Below the pieces are notes generated by a model that was not told the origin of the DNA, did not search any database, and worked only from the letters and a program-made list of their open reading frames with translations. Positions 5,970 to 13,700 of a stretch of DNA of 17,566 bases are shown here, one piece after another (within the stretch, counting starts at the first letter, position 1; each line of letters opens with the position of its first letter). Where the stretch lies: NCBI RefSeq assembly GCF_003344345.1, contig NZ_QPIP01000039.1:1-17566 (forward strand). Direction: 5' to 3'. The position numbers were made by a program, and so were the translations under genes. The DNA is from Wolbachia endosymbiont of Cylisticus convexus. GTDB lineage: Bacteria > Pseudomonadota > Alphaproteobacteria > Rickettsiales > Anaplasmataceae.

Positions 5970-6920
5970 TTACTGATTTTTTCTTAACGTTGATGCTGAT
6001 AACACAGTGCGATAACCTGAACCATCTAATACGTGTTCTGCTCTGTCAATTATCCATTCACCGTTTATATCTTGATGAAACCCTAATAAACTAAGTTTCG
6101 CCTCTGCAAATAGTCCTGGATTACCAGGCATAGTGATATCTAATACTGCATTATTTCGCTTTAGTTGTTTTAACTTAGCATTTGCTGCACTTAATGCTGA
6201 TTCTACATTAGAGTAAAGCGTCTGTATAGTATAACTTGGACTACCAGAGCCAACTGTTTCTGATATAGTTTCACCTCTTTCATAGCTATGCCATTTTGCA
6301 ATCACTGAGTTGTACCTGCTTACGGTAAAATGAACTTTCCAATTTATCGTGTATTGAGGTATAATAACTGTTGTTCCTAAAGCTTTTCCAGTTGCCGACT
6401 TTGCTTTGCCTTTTGGAATAAAAAGTATGTATCCGCCAGCTAACTTTGCCATTGCCTCGCGTTCTATTGCTATTTTTGTTAATAAACTTATATCACTTTC
6501 TTCTGTTTGGTTAATATGTGGAATCAACACATTTTCAAATTCTTCTGCAACTCTGCACCCATATCCGTGCTTTTCTGCTATTTCCTTAACTAAGTTACCT
6601 AAAGTAATTTGATGCCATTTTTTAGATATTTTCTCCTTTAATGATAGTCTTAAATTTGTTGCATGAGCCTTTATTAGTAAGGTTTTAGGTGGACTCTGTA
6701 CCGTAATTTCATTAACTGTATATATACCCATGGGCGTCACTCCGATTTCCCTATACCCTAAAGAAATATTCAATTCATCTGGGATATTTAAGTTTTCATC
6801 TCTGTAATCAACATACACTTCAACTACATCGTCTATTGTCCCAGATTCATCTGTGAGGCGCAATGATATAACTCTATCTTTAATTGATTCACATTTATCT
6901 ATTATAAAATCTGGCTGCAT
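5970..6920 (-). CDS. D: Phage late control D / baseplate hub protein (P2 gpD-like)
   Basis: The protein has 316 residues, shorter than P2 gpD (about 387). The start MQPDFII and the early DESGTIDDVVEVYVDYRD segment are typical of the gpD/gp27-like fold. The remainder has the beta-rich plan of hub proteins, including LSLKEKISKKWHQITLGNLV and IAEKHGY, and the C-terminal WIIDRAEHVLDGSGYRTVLS. gpD-type proteins form the hub at the tail end, linking the tube to the spike. The name 'late control' is historical. The ATG directly follows the stop of gene X (TAAATG), with a GGGA ribosome site inside X, so translation is likely coupled. The X-D order is as in P2-like phages. Confidence 0.92.
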   Translation of the reverse strand: MQPDFIIDKCESIKDRVISLRLTDESGTIDDVVEVYVDYRDENLNIPDELNISLGYREIGVTPMGIYTVNEITVQSPPKTLLIKAHATNLRLSLKEKISKKWHQITLGNLVKEIAEKHGYGCRVAEEFENVLIPHINQTEESDISLLTKIAIEREAMAKLAGGYILFIPKGKAKSATGKALGTTVIIPQYTINWKVHFTVSRYNSVIAKWHSYERGETISETVGSGSPSYTIQTLYSNVESALSAANAKLKQLKRNNAVLDITMPGNPGLFAEAKLSLLGFHQDINGEWIIDRAEHVLDGSGYRTVLSASTLRKNQ

Positions 6921-7130
6921 TTATTCCCAGACCTTTAATTTTGACTTTTGTACTGTTTTCTGAATAACAGGAAGCTTTATCTTTAATCCAGCAGGCAAAA
7001 AGCTTCCGTATTCCGCAAGTCCAGGGTTTTCTTCTAATACTATTTCTACTACTCCTGAAGTAAATCCATAGTGCTTCCAGCAAATATAGTCTAGCATATC
7101 ATTTTCTTTTGCTAAGTAGTATATAGTCAT
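6921..7130 (-). CDS. X: Tail protein X (P2 gpX-like, LysM-type)
   Basis: The 69-residue protein matches P2 gpX in length (about 67) and pattern: an opening MTIYYLAKENDMLDYICWKH, then YGFTSGVVEIVLEENPGLAE, then an LPAGLKIKLP stretch and a C-terminal VWE. This is a LysM-like small tail protein thought to sit at the tail tip with gpD. Its ATG overlaps the stop of gene U in an ATGA (7127-7130), and its own stop abuts the ATG of D, so U, X and D form a coupled cassette. Confidence 0.92.
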   Translation of the reverse strand: MTIYYLAKENDMLDYICWKHYGFTSGVVEIVLEENPGLAEYGSFLPAGLKIKLPVIQKTVQKSKLKVWE

Positions 7131-7480
7131 GAATAACGCTTCAAGCTTAAATTAAATTCAACTTTTTTCGGCAATCCACAAGGGAAAAATGATGTTTGCT
7201 TTTCTTCTAATTTTGTAATCACAAACTGTCCAAAAACATTTCCCATGTTGTCAACCAAAGTGTGAGGTTCTTCTGCTTCTTTTGCACTATTTAATTGACT
7301 TAAATTTCCAGGGTTATGAAAATAAGTTATTCCCTCTAAGTCTATATTTTCCACTCCTTGACCAATATTTTGTAGTGAAGGCATTTTATCGATACATTCA
7401 ATTACACTCCAACGATTTTCTTTACTATACTTCAAACTTATCAGAGTAAATTTATATGAACCAAGAGATAACATATTCAT
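7127..7480 (-). CDS. U: Tail protein U (P2 gpU-like)
   Basis: This 117-residue protein has the gpU pattern. It starts with a short hydrophobic strand (LSLGSYKFTLISLKYSK), then W-x-V, then a central PSLQNIGQGVENIDLEG segment, and a C-terminal FGQFVITKLEEKQTSFF with PKKVEFNLSLKRY. gpU is a tail terminator or completion protein in P2-like phages. It is somewhat shorter than P2 gpU. It is preceded by a 118-bp gap after the tape measure gene, the largest gap in this part of the operon, and no clear ribosome site is seen. An internal Met at residue 3 is an alternative start. Confidence 0.88.
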   Translation of the reverse strand: MNMLSLGSYKFTLISLKYSKENRWSVIECIDKMPSLQNIGQGVENIDLEGITYFHNPGNLSQLNSAKEAEEPHTLVDNMGNVFGQFVITKLEEKQTSFFPCGLPKKVEFNLSLKRYS

Positions 7481-7598
7481 TGACTTAAGCAGGTGGTAGC
7501 TGTTTGATATAAAATTTTATTTCTATGACACACGGGTTTTTATTGCCCATATAATTTGCAAAATTACACAAATAAAAAATTTTTAAAAACATAGTTGA

Positions 7599-9905
7599 TC
7601 AATAAAACGTCTCTACTGTATCAAATAAAACATCACGTGATTTTTCTCTTATCCTTTTTATTACTTCATCTGCAAGACTACGAACATCTTGATTTGGCTC
7701 TGCTTTAATGCTGATAGTGTAATTATTAGTGATGTTCTGAGTTTTATTTTGTTCTTTATTTTCAAATTTACTCCTTGCAAAATCTGCAAATACCTTATCA
7801 TTATCGCTCTCTGTAAACTTTTTTTCCTCAATAAGGCTTTTGATTCTGAAACTATTCTGATTTCTCTTGGAAAATTCTTTAATTATACTGTTACCTAGCA
7901 AAGGATTTCCACTGTTGAGAATATTACTCTTTAGAGGAGAATGAACTGCTTTTATTTCAGTAACAATACTTTTTCTTTTTTCAAACACTTTCAGGGGGCT
8001 ATTCCCCAATACTTTTCCAAATACACTTTCCCCTATCCATGAAAAAGCTTCTTCTATGGGTTTTATTATCGACTTCCAAAAGCTAGAGAAAAAGTCCTTC
8101 ACCTTTTGCCAATTAGTGATAACAAGTGCTGCACCAGTGACAAGTCCAGCAATTAAAAGCCCTATAGGATTACTCATTATAGCGAGTGTTACTGCTCTTA
8201 GTCCTGTTATTACTGCAGGAAAAACTGTAGCTGATAAAAATGAAAATACTCCAAATAGGTTTGCTTTCAGACTAAAAATCGTACTTCCTAGCAATGTAAA
8301 TCCGTATCCTAGTCCTACTGCTACAATTTTTAAACTTATCAAGGCTGCTACAGTACCCATGATCGCCGTGGTTAAAGTTGGATATTTTTCTGCAAACTCT
8401 GCTATATATCTAGTTTTTTCTTGTAAAAATTCAGCTATAGATTTTAAAGTAGGCAGCATCACTGAGCCCAGGTTCATACCAACTTCAGCTATTGCATTTC
8501 GAAGGAGTCTTAATTTATTGGCTGTAGTGTCTGCACGATTTTTGAATTCTTTTTGCAGAGAGCTTCCGTACTTTTCTATATTAGCCAATAACTTTATTGC
8601 ATCTTCGTACTTGTTAAAACTTCCAGCTAATAATGCAATATCATCTTGAAATTCTTGGCCAAAGAGTTTCATCAGGATTTGAGAACGCCCCTGGTTATCC
8701 ATTTTTTTTAGAGTTTGGAAAAAATATAGCAATGCTTCTTGACCATTTTCGCTTACTCTTTGGGCCATTTCTTCTGCAGTTATGCTCATTTCTTCTAATG
8801 CTGCTTTAAACGCTTTTCCTTGTCCCTCAGCAGTTTGGAGCTTAGAAAGTAAAGCGTTTATGGCAGTTGCAGCTTTTGCTGGTTGTTTGCCTAAACTAAT
8901 GAAAGCATTTACTAAACTGCTTGTTTGTTCAAACTTTAATCCAAACTGCTTTGCAGTACCACCAACTATTGCTAGAGCTTCAACCATATCTTTTGCTTTA
9001 GCAGCAGTGTTATCTGATAAGTGATTGATTACATTACCAACGTGTTCCATTTCACTAACATTAATTCCATAAACATTAGAGAGTTTAGCTATGGAATCAC
9101 CTGCCTGCTCTGCAGACATATCAAACGCTGTAGACATTTTTGCCACTGTTTCTGTAAACTTAAAAAGATCTTCTTTCTTGATGCCAAGTTGACCACCGCT
9201 TGCAGCTATTTGTGCTAATTCTGCAGCAGATAAAGGTATTATTCTTGACATTTCTTTTAATCCTTTGGCAAATTTAGTTGCTTCATCCGTTCCTTTTTTA
9301 AAATCTACCACTTTTGTAACATCGGCCATAGCAGATTCAAAGTTAATGGCAACTTTAATTGGCGCTGCAAGCGAAAGACCTAGCCCAATAGTCTCTATAA
9401 TTTGTGACTTAAAATGTGCTTTGCTTGCTAAAAAACTTTGGTGACTACGTATTGCAGATCCAAGCTTACCATACTTACCTTTTAGTACTTCAATAGAAGA
9501 GCCAAGTTTATATTGGTCACTTACTAATGACTTAATATTTCTTCCACTTTTTCTTACTTCTTCATTAAATGAATGTAAAGCATCTCTCTTTTTCAAATAT
9601 GCTTCTTTTGCTTTTGTTGCGGAGGTTTTGGCCTTGTCAAACTCAGCTTTTAAAGTTTTGTTCGGTTTCTCTATTGCCTTCATTTGTTTAGCTAAAGATT
9701 TTACCTGATCCTCAAAACCTTTCCACGACCTCCTGCTAGTCAAAACATCACTACCCAACTGCTTAAACTTTGATACTGATTTTAAAGATGAATCAAGCTT
9801 TCTTATATTCTCACCAAGACAGGTAAGTTGACTACTACTTCCCTTTATTGCAGTATTAAAACTGCCATCAAGTACCGCACCTATTTTTATCGATAATACT
9901 GACAT
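7599..9905 (-). CDS. Tail tape measure protein (TP901 type)
   Basis: The protein has 768 residues. The N-terminal third (about 35-165) is coiled-coil. The TP901-type tape measure core runs about 185-480 (starting FESAMADVTKVVDF, with ELAQIAASGGQLGI, then a long helical region). A hydrophobic block of several membrane-like helices lies at about 510-600, as usual in tape measure proteins that may insert into the membrane at DNA ejection. A soluble C-terminal tail ends DVLFDTVETFY. The protein sets tail length. At about 0.15 nm per residue this predicts a tail near 115 nm. The start has AGGAAG just upstream. It follows the E/E' chaperone genes and precedes U, as in P2. Confidence 0.93.
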   Translation of the reverse strand: MSVLSIKIGAVLDGSFNTAIKGSSSQLTCLGENIRKLDSSLKSVSKFKQLGSDVLTSRRSWKGFEDQVKSLAKQMKAIEKPNKTLKAEFDKAKTSATKAKEAYLKKRDALHSFNEEVRKSGRNIKSLVSDQYKLGSSIEVLKGKYGKLGSAIRSHQSFLASKAHFKSQIIETIGLGLSLAAPIKVAINFESAMADVTKVVDFKKGTDEATKFAKGLKEMSRIIPLSAAELAQIAASGGQLGIKKEDLFKFTETVAKMSTAFDMSAEQAGDSIAKLSNVYGINVSEMEHVGNVINHLSDNTAAKAKDMVEALAIVGGTAKQFGLKFEQTSSLVNAFISLGKQPAKAATAINALLSKLQTAEGQGKAFKAALEEMSITAEEMAQRVSENGQEALLYFFQTLKKMDNQGRSQILMKLFGQEFQDDIALLAGSFNKYEDAIKLLANIEKYGSSLQKEFKNRADTTANKLRLLRNAIAEVGMNLGSVMLPTLKSIAEFLQEKTRYIAEFAEKYPTLTTAIMGTVAALISLKIVAVGLGYGFTLLGSTIFSLKANLFGVFSFLSATVFPAVITGLRAVTLAIMSNPIGLLIAGLVTGAALVITNWQKVKDFFSSFWKSIIKPIEEAFSWIGESVFGKVLGNSPLKVFEKRKSIVTEIKAVHSPLKSNILNSGNPLLGNSIIKEFSKRNQNSFRIKSLIEEKKFTESDNDKVFADFARSKFENKEQNKTQNITNNYTISIKAEPNQDVRSLADEVIKRIREKSRDVLFDTVETFY

Positions 9906-10272
9906 TTGAACTTCCTAGCTAATTTGCTCCATAAAATAAACTCACTAATCTCCATATCAAGAATGTGCTCAACTCCACCACCTATGATAGAGCCAAGCAC
10001 TAGTATTTCTAATCTCAAGTTTTTTGGATAATCGGTGAAAAAAAATCCTTTAATACCTCTTGAATTTTCACATAATCAGCAATATCTAACTCTTCAATTG
10101 CTTCTTTTGCAACTGATGTCAAATTGGCAGTCAAAGTTACTTCCTTACTCAGATCACTACCATTAAGTCTCTCAATAGCAAGATAATCTCTAACTTTTGG
10201 ACGTCTAACGGTAAGTTCTGAGACAGAAATACCATCAACTGTAATTGGGTTGTTTAGTGTTATAGCTTGCAT
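9887..10272 (-). CDS. Predicted E-E' tail chaperone fusion made by -1 frameshift
   Basis: Gene E ends ...CAA AAA ACT TGA. A -1 slip on the A6 run (10020-10025) continues into an open frame of 44 codons: NLRLEILVLGSIIGGGVEHI, LDMEISEFILWSKLARKF, KCQYYR, with a stop at 9887-9889 inside the start of the tape measure gene. The segment MEISEFILWSKLA resembles the short GpE/E' tail proteins (Met-x-hydrophobic-x-Glu ... Trp ... Ala). P2 makes E+E' by -1 frameshifting at the same place in the operon, so position, frame direction and coding content all agree. The predicted fusion is 128 residues. The slip site is not a perfect tandem heptamer, which lowers certainty. Independent initiation inside the E' frame is the alternative. 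Confidence 0.68.
9965..10026 (-). promoter_or_regulatory. Candidate -1 frameshift signal of gene E
   Basis: The slip run AAAAAA (10025-10020) lies two codons before the E stop (10015-10017). Beginning 19 nt downstream, an 11-bp stem can form between GTGCTTGGCTC (10000-9990) and GAGTTGAGCAC (9975-9965), including three G-U pairs, with a 14-nt loop. The spacing is longer than for classical stimulatory stems, so its role is uncertain. Confidence 0.42.
10015..10272 (-). CDS. E: Tail assembly chaperone E (P2 gpE-like)
   Basis: From the ATG at 10272 the protein is 85 residues. It opens MQAITLNNPITVDGISVSEL, followed by TVRRPKVRDYLAIERL and a C-terminal LDIADYVKIQEVLKDFF. This is the gpE-type tail assembly chaperone pattern. 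These proteins bind the tape measure and help the tube assemble. The start is fixed by a textbook AGGAG five bases upstream (CAGGAGAAGTATG). The frame extends further upstream to 10368, but those 32 codons have no such site and look non-coding. It sits directly before the tape measure gene, as in P2, and its 3' end carries the predicted frameshift site. Confidence 0.85.
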   Translation of the reverse strand: MQAITLNNPITVDGISVSELTVRRPKVRDYLAIERLNGSDLSKEVTLTANLTSVAKEAIEELDIADYVKIQEVLKDFFSPIIQKT

Positions 10273-10393
10273 ACTTCTCCTGAAAAAGTTAATTAAATAA
10301 AAGTCTATATCGGCTTTTACATAACTAATTTTTTTTATTACAGTTTTTGTGTTTGATTGAAGAGGCAACCTAATATAAAAGTTGTAGTAGGGG

Positions 10394-11329
10394 TTATTTC
10401 CTTTCCACTTGGATTAATTCTTGAACTTCATCAACAGAAAGACCTGTACACTTGACAATAGTGTTAATATCAACGTTATTAGTCAGCATCGCTTTTGCAA
10501 CTTCAATCTTTCCTTCAATCTTTCCTTCAATCTTTCCTTCAATCTTTCCTTCAATCTTTCCTTTCTCTTCTCCAATTTGGATTCCTTCATGTTTAGCATC
10601 ATCGAGTTTTTGAGCGAGGACAGCCTGTTCATCACGAATACGCTTGGTCTCCTGTTCATATGCTATAAACTCTTTTTCTGACCAGTTAAACCTGTTTAGC
10701 TCTTCATACGCTTTTTTGATTATTACGTCACTTCCTGTTATCCTTTCCAATTCTTCTTCACTTGTTTCATCAGCGTACTTAAAAAAATACACCCACTTCT
10801 CAACTATATTTAAAAGCTGATCTTCTTTGGTTTTTGTAAATTTAGGCAGTTCAATGAATACAAAGTAAAAATCTTTTAGATCGTGCTCATTAGTATCTTC
10901 ATCGCGAATAGTGTGTTTTGATTTATACTCAGACTTATCAGGAAATAGTATACAATCTGCTATAGCAATAAAGATAATTTCCTTAAGGTCATGGTATTGA
11001 TCACCTTTATCCGCTTGTCTTGAGTAAGCTTTAGCAGCGTAGTATTGGGCACGTTTTTCAAAGCCTTTGGTTTTAGCGACCTGCATCTCAATTATCCATT
11101 GCACTCCTGTTGAATCTCTACATAGCACGTCAACAATACTTTGCTTTTTAGATGCAATATCAGGATCTTGAATAGTACTTAAGAACTCTATATCCTGTAT
11201 TGCATTTTTGCCAGTAAAACTCAAAATATCATTTAGAAAGTGAATGAGGATATCTTTATTCTTTTCTGTACCAAAGATACGGCGGAATGCTATATCATTC
11301 TTAGGGTCGAGAAATTTAGATAAAGCCAT
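10394..11329 (-). CDS. Rpn-family nuclease / PD-(D/E)XK transposase-like protein
   Basis: The 311-residue protein has the family N-terminus (MALSKFLDPKNDIAFRRIFG) and a PD-(D/E)XK core. Asp67 lies in SIVDVLCRD, and Glu81 and Gln83 in IIEMQ, the E-x-Q variant typical of the group. AQYYAAKAYSRQ follows. The C-terminal half is helical and charged, with a GKIE tandem tract (about residues 253-276) and a final segment NVDINTIVKCTGLSVDEVQE. Rpn proteins are nucleases that promote recA-independent recombination. Wolbachia genomes carry many copies annotated as transposases. It sits in the tail operon between FII and E, same orientation, where P2 has nothing, so it is an insertion that leaves the neighbours whole. 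A related remnant lies at 403-595. Confidence 0.87.
   Translation of the reverse strand: MALSKFLDPKNDIAFRRIFGTEKNKDILIHFLNDILSFTGKNAIQDIEFLSTIQDPDIASKKQSIVDVLCRDSTGVQWIIEMQVAKTKGFEKRAQYYAAKAYSRQADKGDQYHDLKEIIFIAIADCILFPDKSEYKSKHTIRDEDTNEHDLKDFYFVFIELPKFTKTKEDQLLNIVEKWVYFFKYADETSEEELERITGSDVIIKKAYEELNRFNWSEKEFIAYEQETKRIRDEQAVLAQKLDDAKHEGIQIGEEKGKIEGKIEGKIEGKIEGKIEVAKAMLTNNVDINTIVKCTGLSVDEVQELIQVERK
10501..10560 (-). repeat. Five perfect copies of a 12-bp tandem repeat in the Rpn gene
   Basis: CTTCAATCTTTC is repeated five times without mismatch on the + strand, encoding a GKIE repeat on the - strand. Because the unit is 12 bp, changes in copy number keep the frame and only lengthen or shorten the linker between the nuclease core and the C-terminal helical segment. 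Confidence 0.93.
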
Positions 11330-11424
11330 AGCAAAAATGCCTAAAAAACGTTACTAATTATACAGTATTATCAGTAATTTTTCAATAAAAAAGTGGTTAT
11401 ATGAAAAGGCATCCATCTATTCCA

Positions 11425-11931
11425 TTAAATCCCTAGAATCGTTTGCAGCAAGGCCATTTGATCAACACCATTTATCTTTCTAATCATATTTTCAGCATCG
11501 ATCTCTATTAATTCATTACCACCTATCGTAAGTTTATAATAATGGGCAGCTACAGTACACTTCAGCGTTGCTTTTTCAGCAGGTTTCCAGCTACCAAAAT
11601 CAAATTCTTTGAATATGCCTCTGAGATTGATTACTACAGCTTCAATATCGTTACTACCACTCCCTTGCATTCCACCACGGAGCGTCAAAAAAACTGAATT
11701 CCCATTTATTAGACCAAATAGCCGAAAGAGCTCTGTATCGTATTCAGAAAAAGTAAAGTCTGCTTCTAATTTCTCCATGCCCATATCAATATTTATTGGA
11801 ATATCCATACCACCAGCTCTATATTCATCTGTTTTTATGGTAAGTTTTGGCAAGGTTATTTCATCTATTTTTCCTGCATAACCACGACCATCAACGAATA
11901 CGTTAAAATTTCTCAGTATTTTCGGTAACAC
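11425..11931 (-). CDS. FII: Major tail tube protein FII
   Basis: The 168-residue protein is close to P2 FII (about 172). It begins LPKILRNFNVFVDGRGYAGK, followed by ITLPKLTIKTDEYRAGGMD, and continues with the tube-protein beta pattern (ADFTFSEYDTELFRLFGL, GIFKEFDFGSWKPAEKATL). It polymerises into the inner tube of the contractile tail. The start codon is GTG at 11931, supported by AGGAGA about seven bases upstream, and it lies 11 bp after the sheath gene. It is the last of the sheath-tube pair before the inserted Rpn gene. Confidence 0.93.
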   Translation of the reverse strand: MLPKILRNFNVFVDGRGYAGKIDEITLPKLTIKTDEYRAGGMDIPINIDMGMEKLEADFTFSEYDTELFRLFGLINGNSVFLTLRGGMQGSGSNDIEAVVINLRGIFKEFDFGSWKPAEKATLKCTVAAHYYKLTIGGNELIEIDAENMIRKINGVDQMALLQTILGI

Positions 11932-11942
11932 TTTGCTTTCTC

Positions 11943-13118
11943 CTAACTTATATTTACGAGATGAGATTTGAATGTTATTTGTTCTGCCGGATATGGTGGT
12001 GTAAACTCAAAGTCAAAATACACTTTCCCACTTGCAATATTTGTTGGTGTATTAAGCTCTGGTGTTGCATAACATTTTCCGCTGATAATCGCTCCTTGCG
12101 CTTTTAAATTTGCCAAATAAGAATTCACCCCCTCAATCATATCATCTATGTAAGTTTTGGTAATATTGCGATCAACTGCCCATAAATGAGCTCGAAGTAG
12201 ACTATCATTGATTAAATCTGCAGTCCTTCTCACTGACAAAAAAGCCCATTTTGAGTCATTTGAACATGTTCTATTTCCCCAAAGCCTATAGCCATTTTGA
12301 TGAATTATCGTTGTTACTTCATTTTCATTTAAATAATTTGCTCGAGAGCTTCTATCGCCAAGGGTAAAATCAATAGGCCTGCTTGTTCCAACAATACCGT
12401 TTATTTCTTTATTTGAAGGTGAGTGCCAAAATCCTTGTTCGCTGTCTATTTTAGCTATTAAACCTGCTACAAAAGAACTTGCTGGCAAGATTTCTTCTTT
12501 TCCTTTAATAAGTACCTTCACCCATGGATCAACTACGTAAACTCTTGAGCTGCCTACACTTTTTCTCCACTTTATTGCTTCTTCATCATTAGTATTTGGT
12601 CCATCTGCTACTATTATGCTTCTCAGCTTTTCTGCTATAGGAATTAATGCTACAACCACTGGATTTTTGCCATCTTCTGGTAGTTGGTGAGTAAATTGAG
12701 GTGCAATCAGTATTCTTGGGGCAACATGAACTATACTTTCACTGCTGAGGAATGCTTGAATCCCTTGATACTCTCCAGTCTCTTTATCAACTCCGCCAAT
12801 TATACTTTGAATAGTTTCACTTTCTTTGAGCTTTGAATCGCTGTTTTCACTTTCTTTAACTCTAATAACTACTACTGTTGCACCAATTTGAGAAAATATT
12901 CCATTTACTGCAGAAGGCAAAGTTCCTTTTTTCCCAAGCTTTGCTGCTTCTTTTAAGCTTCCCGCTATTAATACTGGACTACTCAGTGGAAATTTTTGCT
13001 CGTCAGCATCAGGTGCAGTACCAATTACTCCTATCACTGATGATTTAGCTGTTCGTACTGTCCTTGCACCAGAGGTAACCTCTATAACATTTACTCCATG
13101 TAAAAATTGTTCTGTCAT
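11943..13118 (-). CDS. FI: Contractile tail sheath protein FI
   Basis: The 391-residue protein is close to P2 FI (about 396). It begins FLHGVNVIEVTSGARTVRT with SSVIGVIGTAP, typical of sheath N-termini. A variable middle domain follows (about 90-260). The conserved C-terminus includes NGYRLWGNRTCSND, FLSVRRTADLINDSLLRAHL and a final FEFTPPYPAEQITF. Sheath subunits surround the tube and contract on adsorption, so this phage has a myovirus-type tail. The ATG overlaps the stop of the upstream gene (ATGA, 13115-13118), with GGGG as ribosome site. It appears intact. Confidence 0.95.
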   Translation of the reverse strand: MTEQFLHGVNVIEVTSGARTVRTAKSSVIGVIGTAPDADEQKFPLSSPVLIAGSLKEAAKLGKKGTLPSAVNGIFSQIGATVVVIRVKESENSDSKLKESETIQSIIGGVDKETGEYQGIQAFLSSESIVHVAPRILIAPQFTHQLPEDGKNPVVVALIPIAEKLRSIIVADGPNTNDEEAIKWRKSVGSSRVYVVDPWVKVLIKGKEEILPASSFVAGLIAKIDSEQGFWHSPSNKEINGIVGTSRPIDFTLGDRSSRANYLNENEVTTIIHQNGYRLWGNRTCSNDSKWAFLSVRRTADLINDSLLRAHLWAVDRNITKTYIDDMIEGVNSYLANLKAQGAIISGKCYATPELNTPTNIASGKVYFDFEFTPPYPAEQITFKSHLVNIS

Positions 13119-13690
13119 CTTTTGCCCCTTTTTAGCTCTCTTTGCATTTTTTGCTTAAAATCGTTGAGTAAACTCTGCAGCTCTTCTTTATCCCTGACTT
13201 CCTTAATTTTCTTCTTGGCTAAATCTTCAAGCTCTTCACATTTGATTATTGCTTTTACTGCTTTTTTGGCTTTTTCTTGAATTATTCTTGCCATTTCAAT
13301 AACCGTAATACCACGGACTTTTGCTAAAGGTTCTATAATTTCTTTATCCTTTTCATCTATAGATTCTGGTGCTGCTAGAATGCTTTTTGCGGCTTCCGCT
13401 TGAATCTCATAAGATTTAGCTTTTTGGTGAGAATGACCTGCATATTGGTGAGTATGATTATCATAATAGAAACGCATACTATCAAATGCACAAAGCTTCG
13501 CATTATCCAGTAACTCCTTTTGTATATCTTCTTTAGTACGCTGAGCAATTTCTCCTCCTTCTGTTAAACAATAACTTTTTTGCCAATCAAAATTCTTTGG
13601 CGCTTCATACCAATCATTTCCAGTTGGCTTGTTTTCAAGTGTTGTTGTTTCAATCTGCTTGTGGTTTTCAAAACGTATATAAATAGTCAC
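13115..13690 (-). CDS. Unrecognised 191-aa tail-module protein (tail fibre assembly-like position)
   Basis: The start is a GTG at 13690 with an excellent AGGAGG seven bases upstream. The N-terminal 90 residues are mixed and aromatic (MTIYIRFENH, WYEAPKNFDWQK, FYYDNHTHQYAGH). The rest is a highly charged helix or coiled coil, with a very basic end (KQKMQRELKRGKR). I see no clear family. Its place directly after the fibre-like gene and before the sheath gene is where tail fibre assembly chaperones often lie, and the short aromatic N-terminal part with a helical tail fits that idea, but this is inference. Its stop overlaps the sheath start by 4 bp. Confidence 0.7.
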   Translation of the reverse strand: MTIYIRFENHKQIETTTLENKPTGNDWYEAPKNFDWQKSYCLTEGGEIAQRTKEDIQKELLDNAKLCAFDSMRFYYDNHTHQYAGHSHQKAKSYEIQAEAAKSILAAPESIDEKDKEIIEPLAKVRGITVIEMARIIQEKAKKAVKAIIKCEELEDLAKKKIKEVRDKEELQSLLNDFKQKMQRELKRGKR

Positions 13691-13700
13691 AAATTCCTCC

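Noticed and set aside
7481..7598. Gap between tape measure and gene U considered as a terminator or small gene
   Set aside because: Only weak AT-rich hairpins and no coding frame with a ribosome site. It may simply be spacer.
8056..8649. A + strand open frame of about 197 codons opposite the tape measure gene
   Set aside because: It is the antisense shadow of a well-supported TP901 tape measure protein. It has no ribosome site and a composition that mirrors the opposite strand.
10501..10560. Tandem repeat considered as a CRISPR array
   Set aside because: The units are 12 bp, directly adjacent, without spacers, and encode a regular peptide in a known protein.
10421..10681. A + strand frame with repeated FNLS residues
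   Set aside because: It is the reverse reading of the GKIE-coding 12-bp repeat in the Rpn gene and has no independent support.
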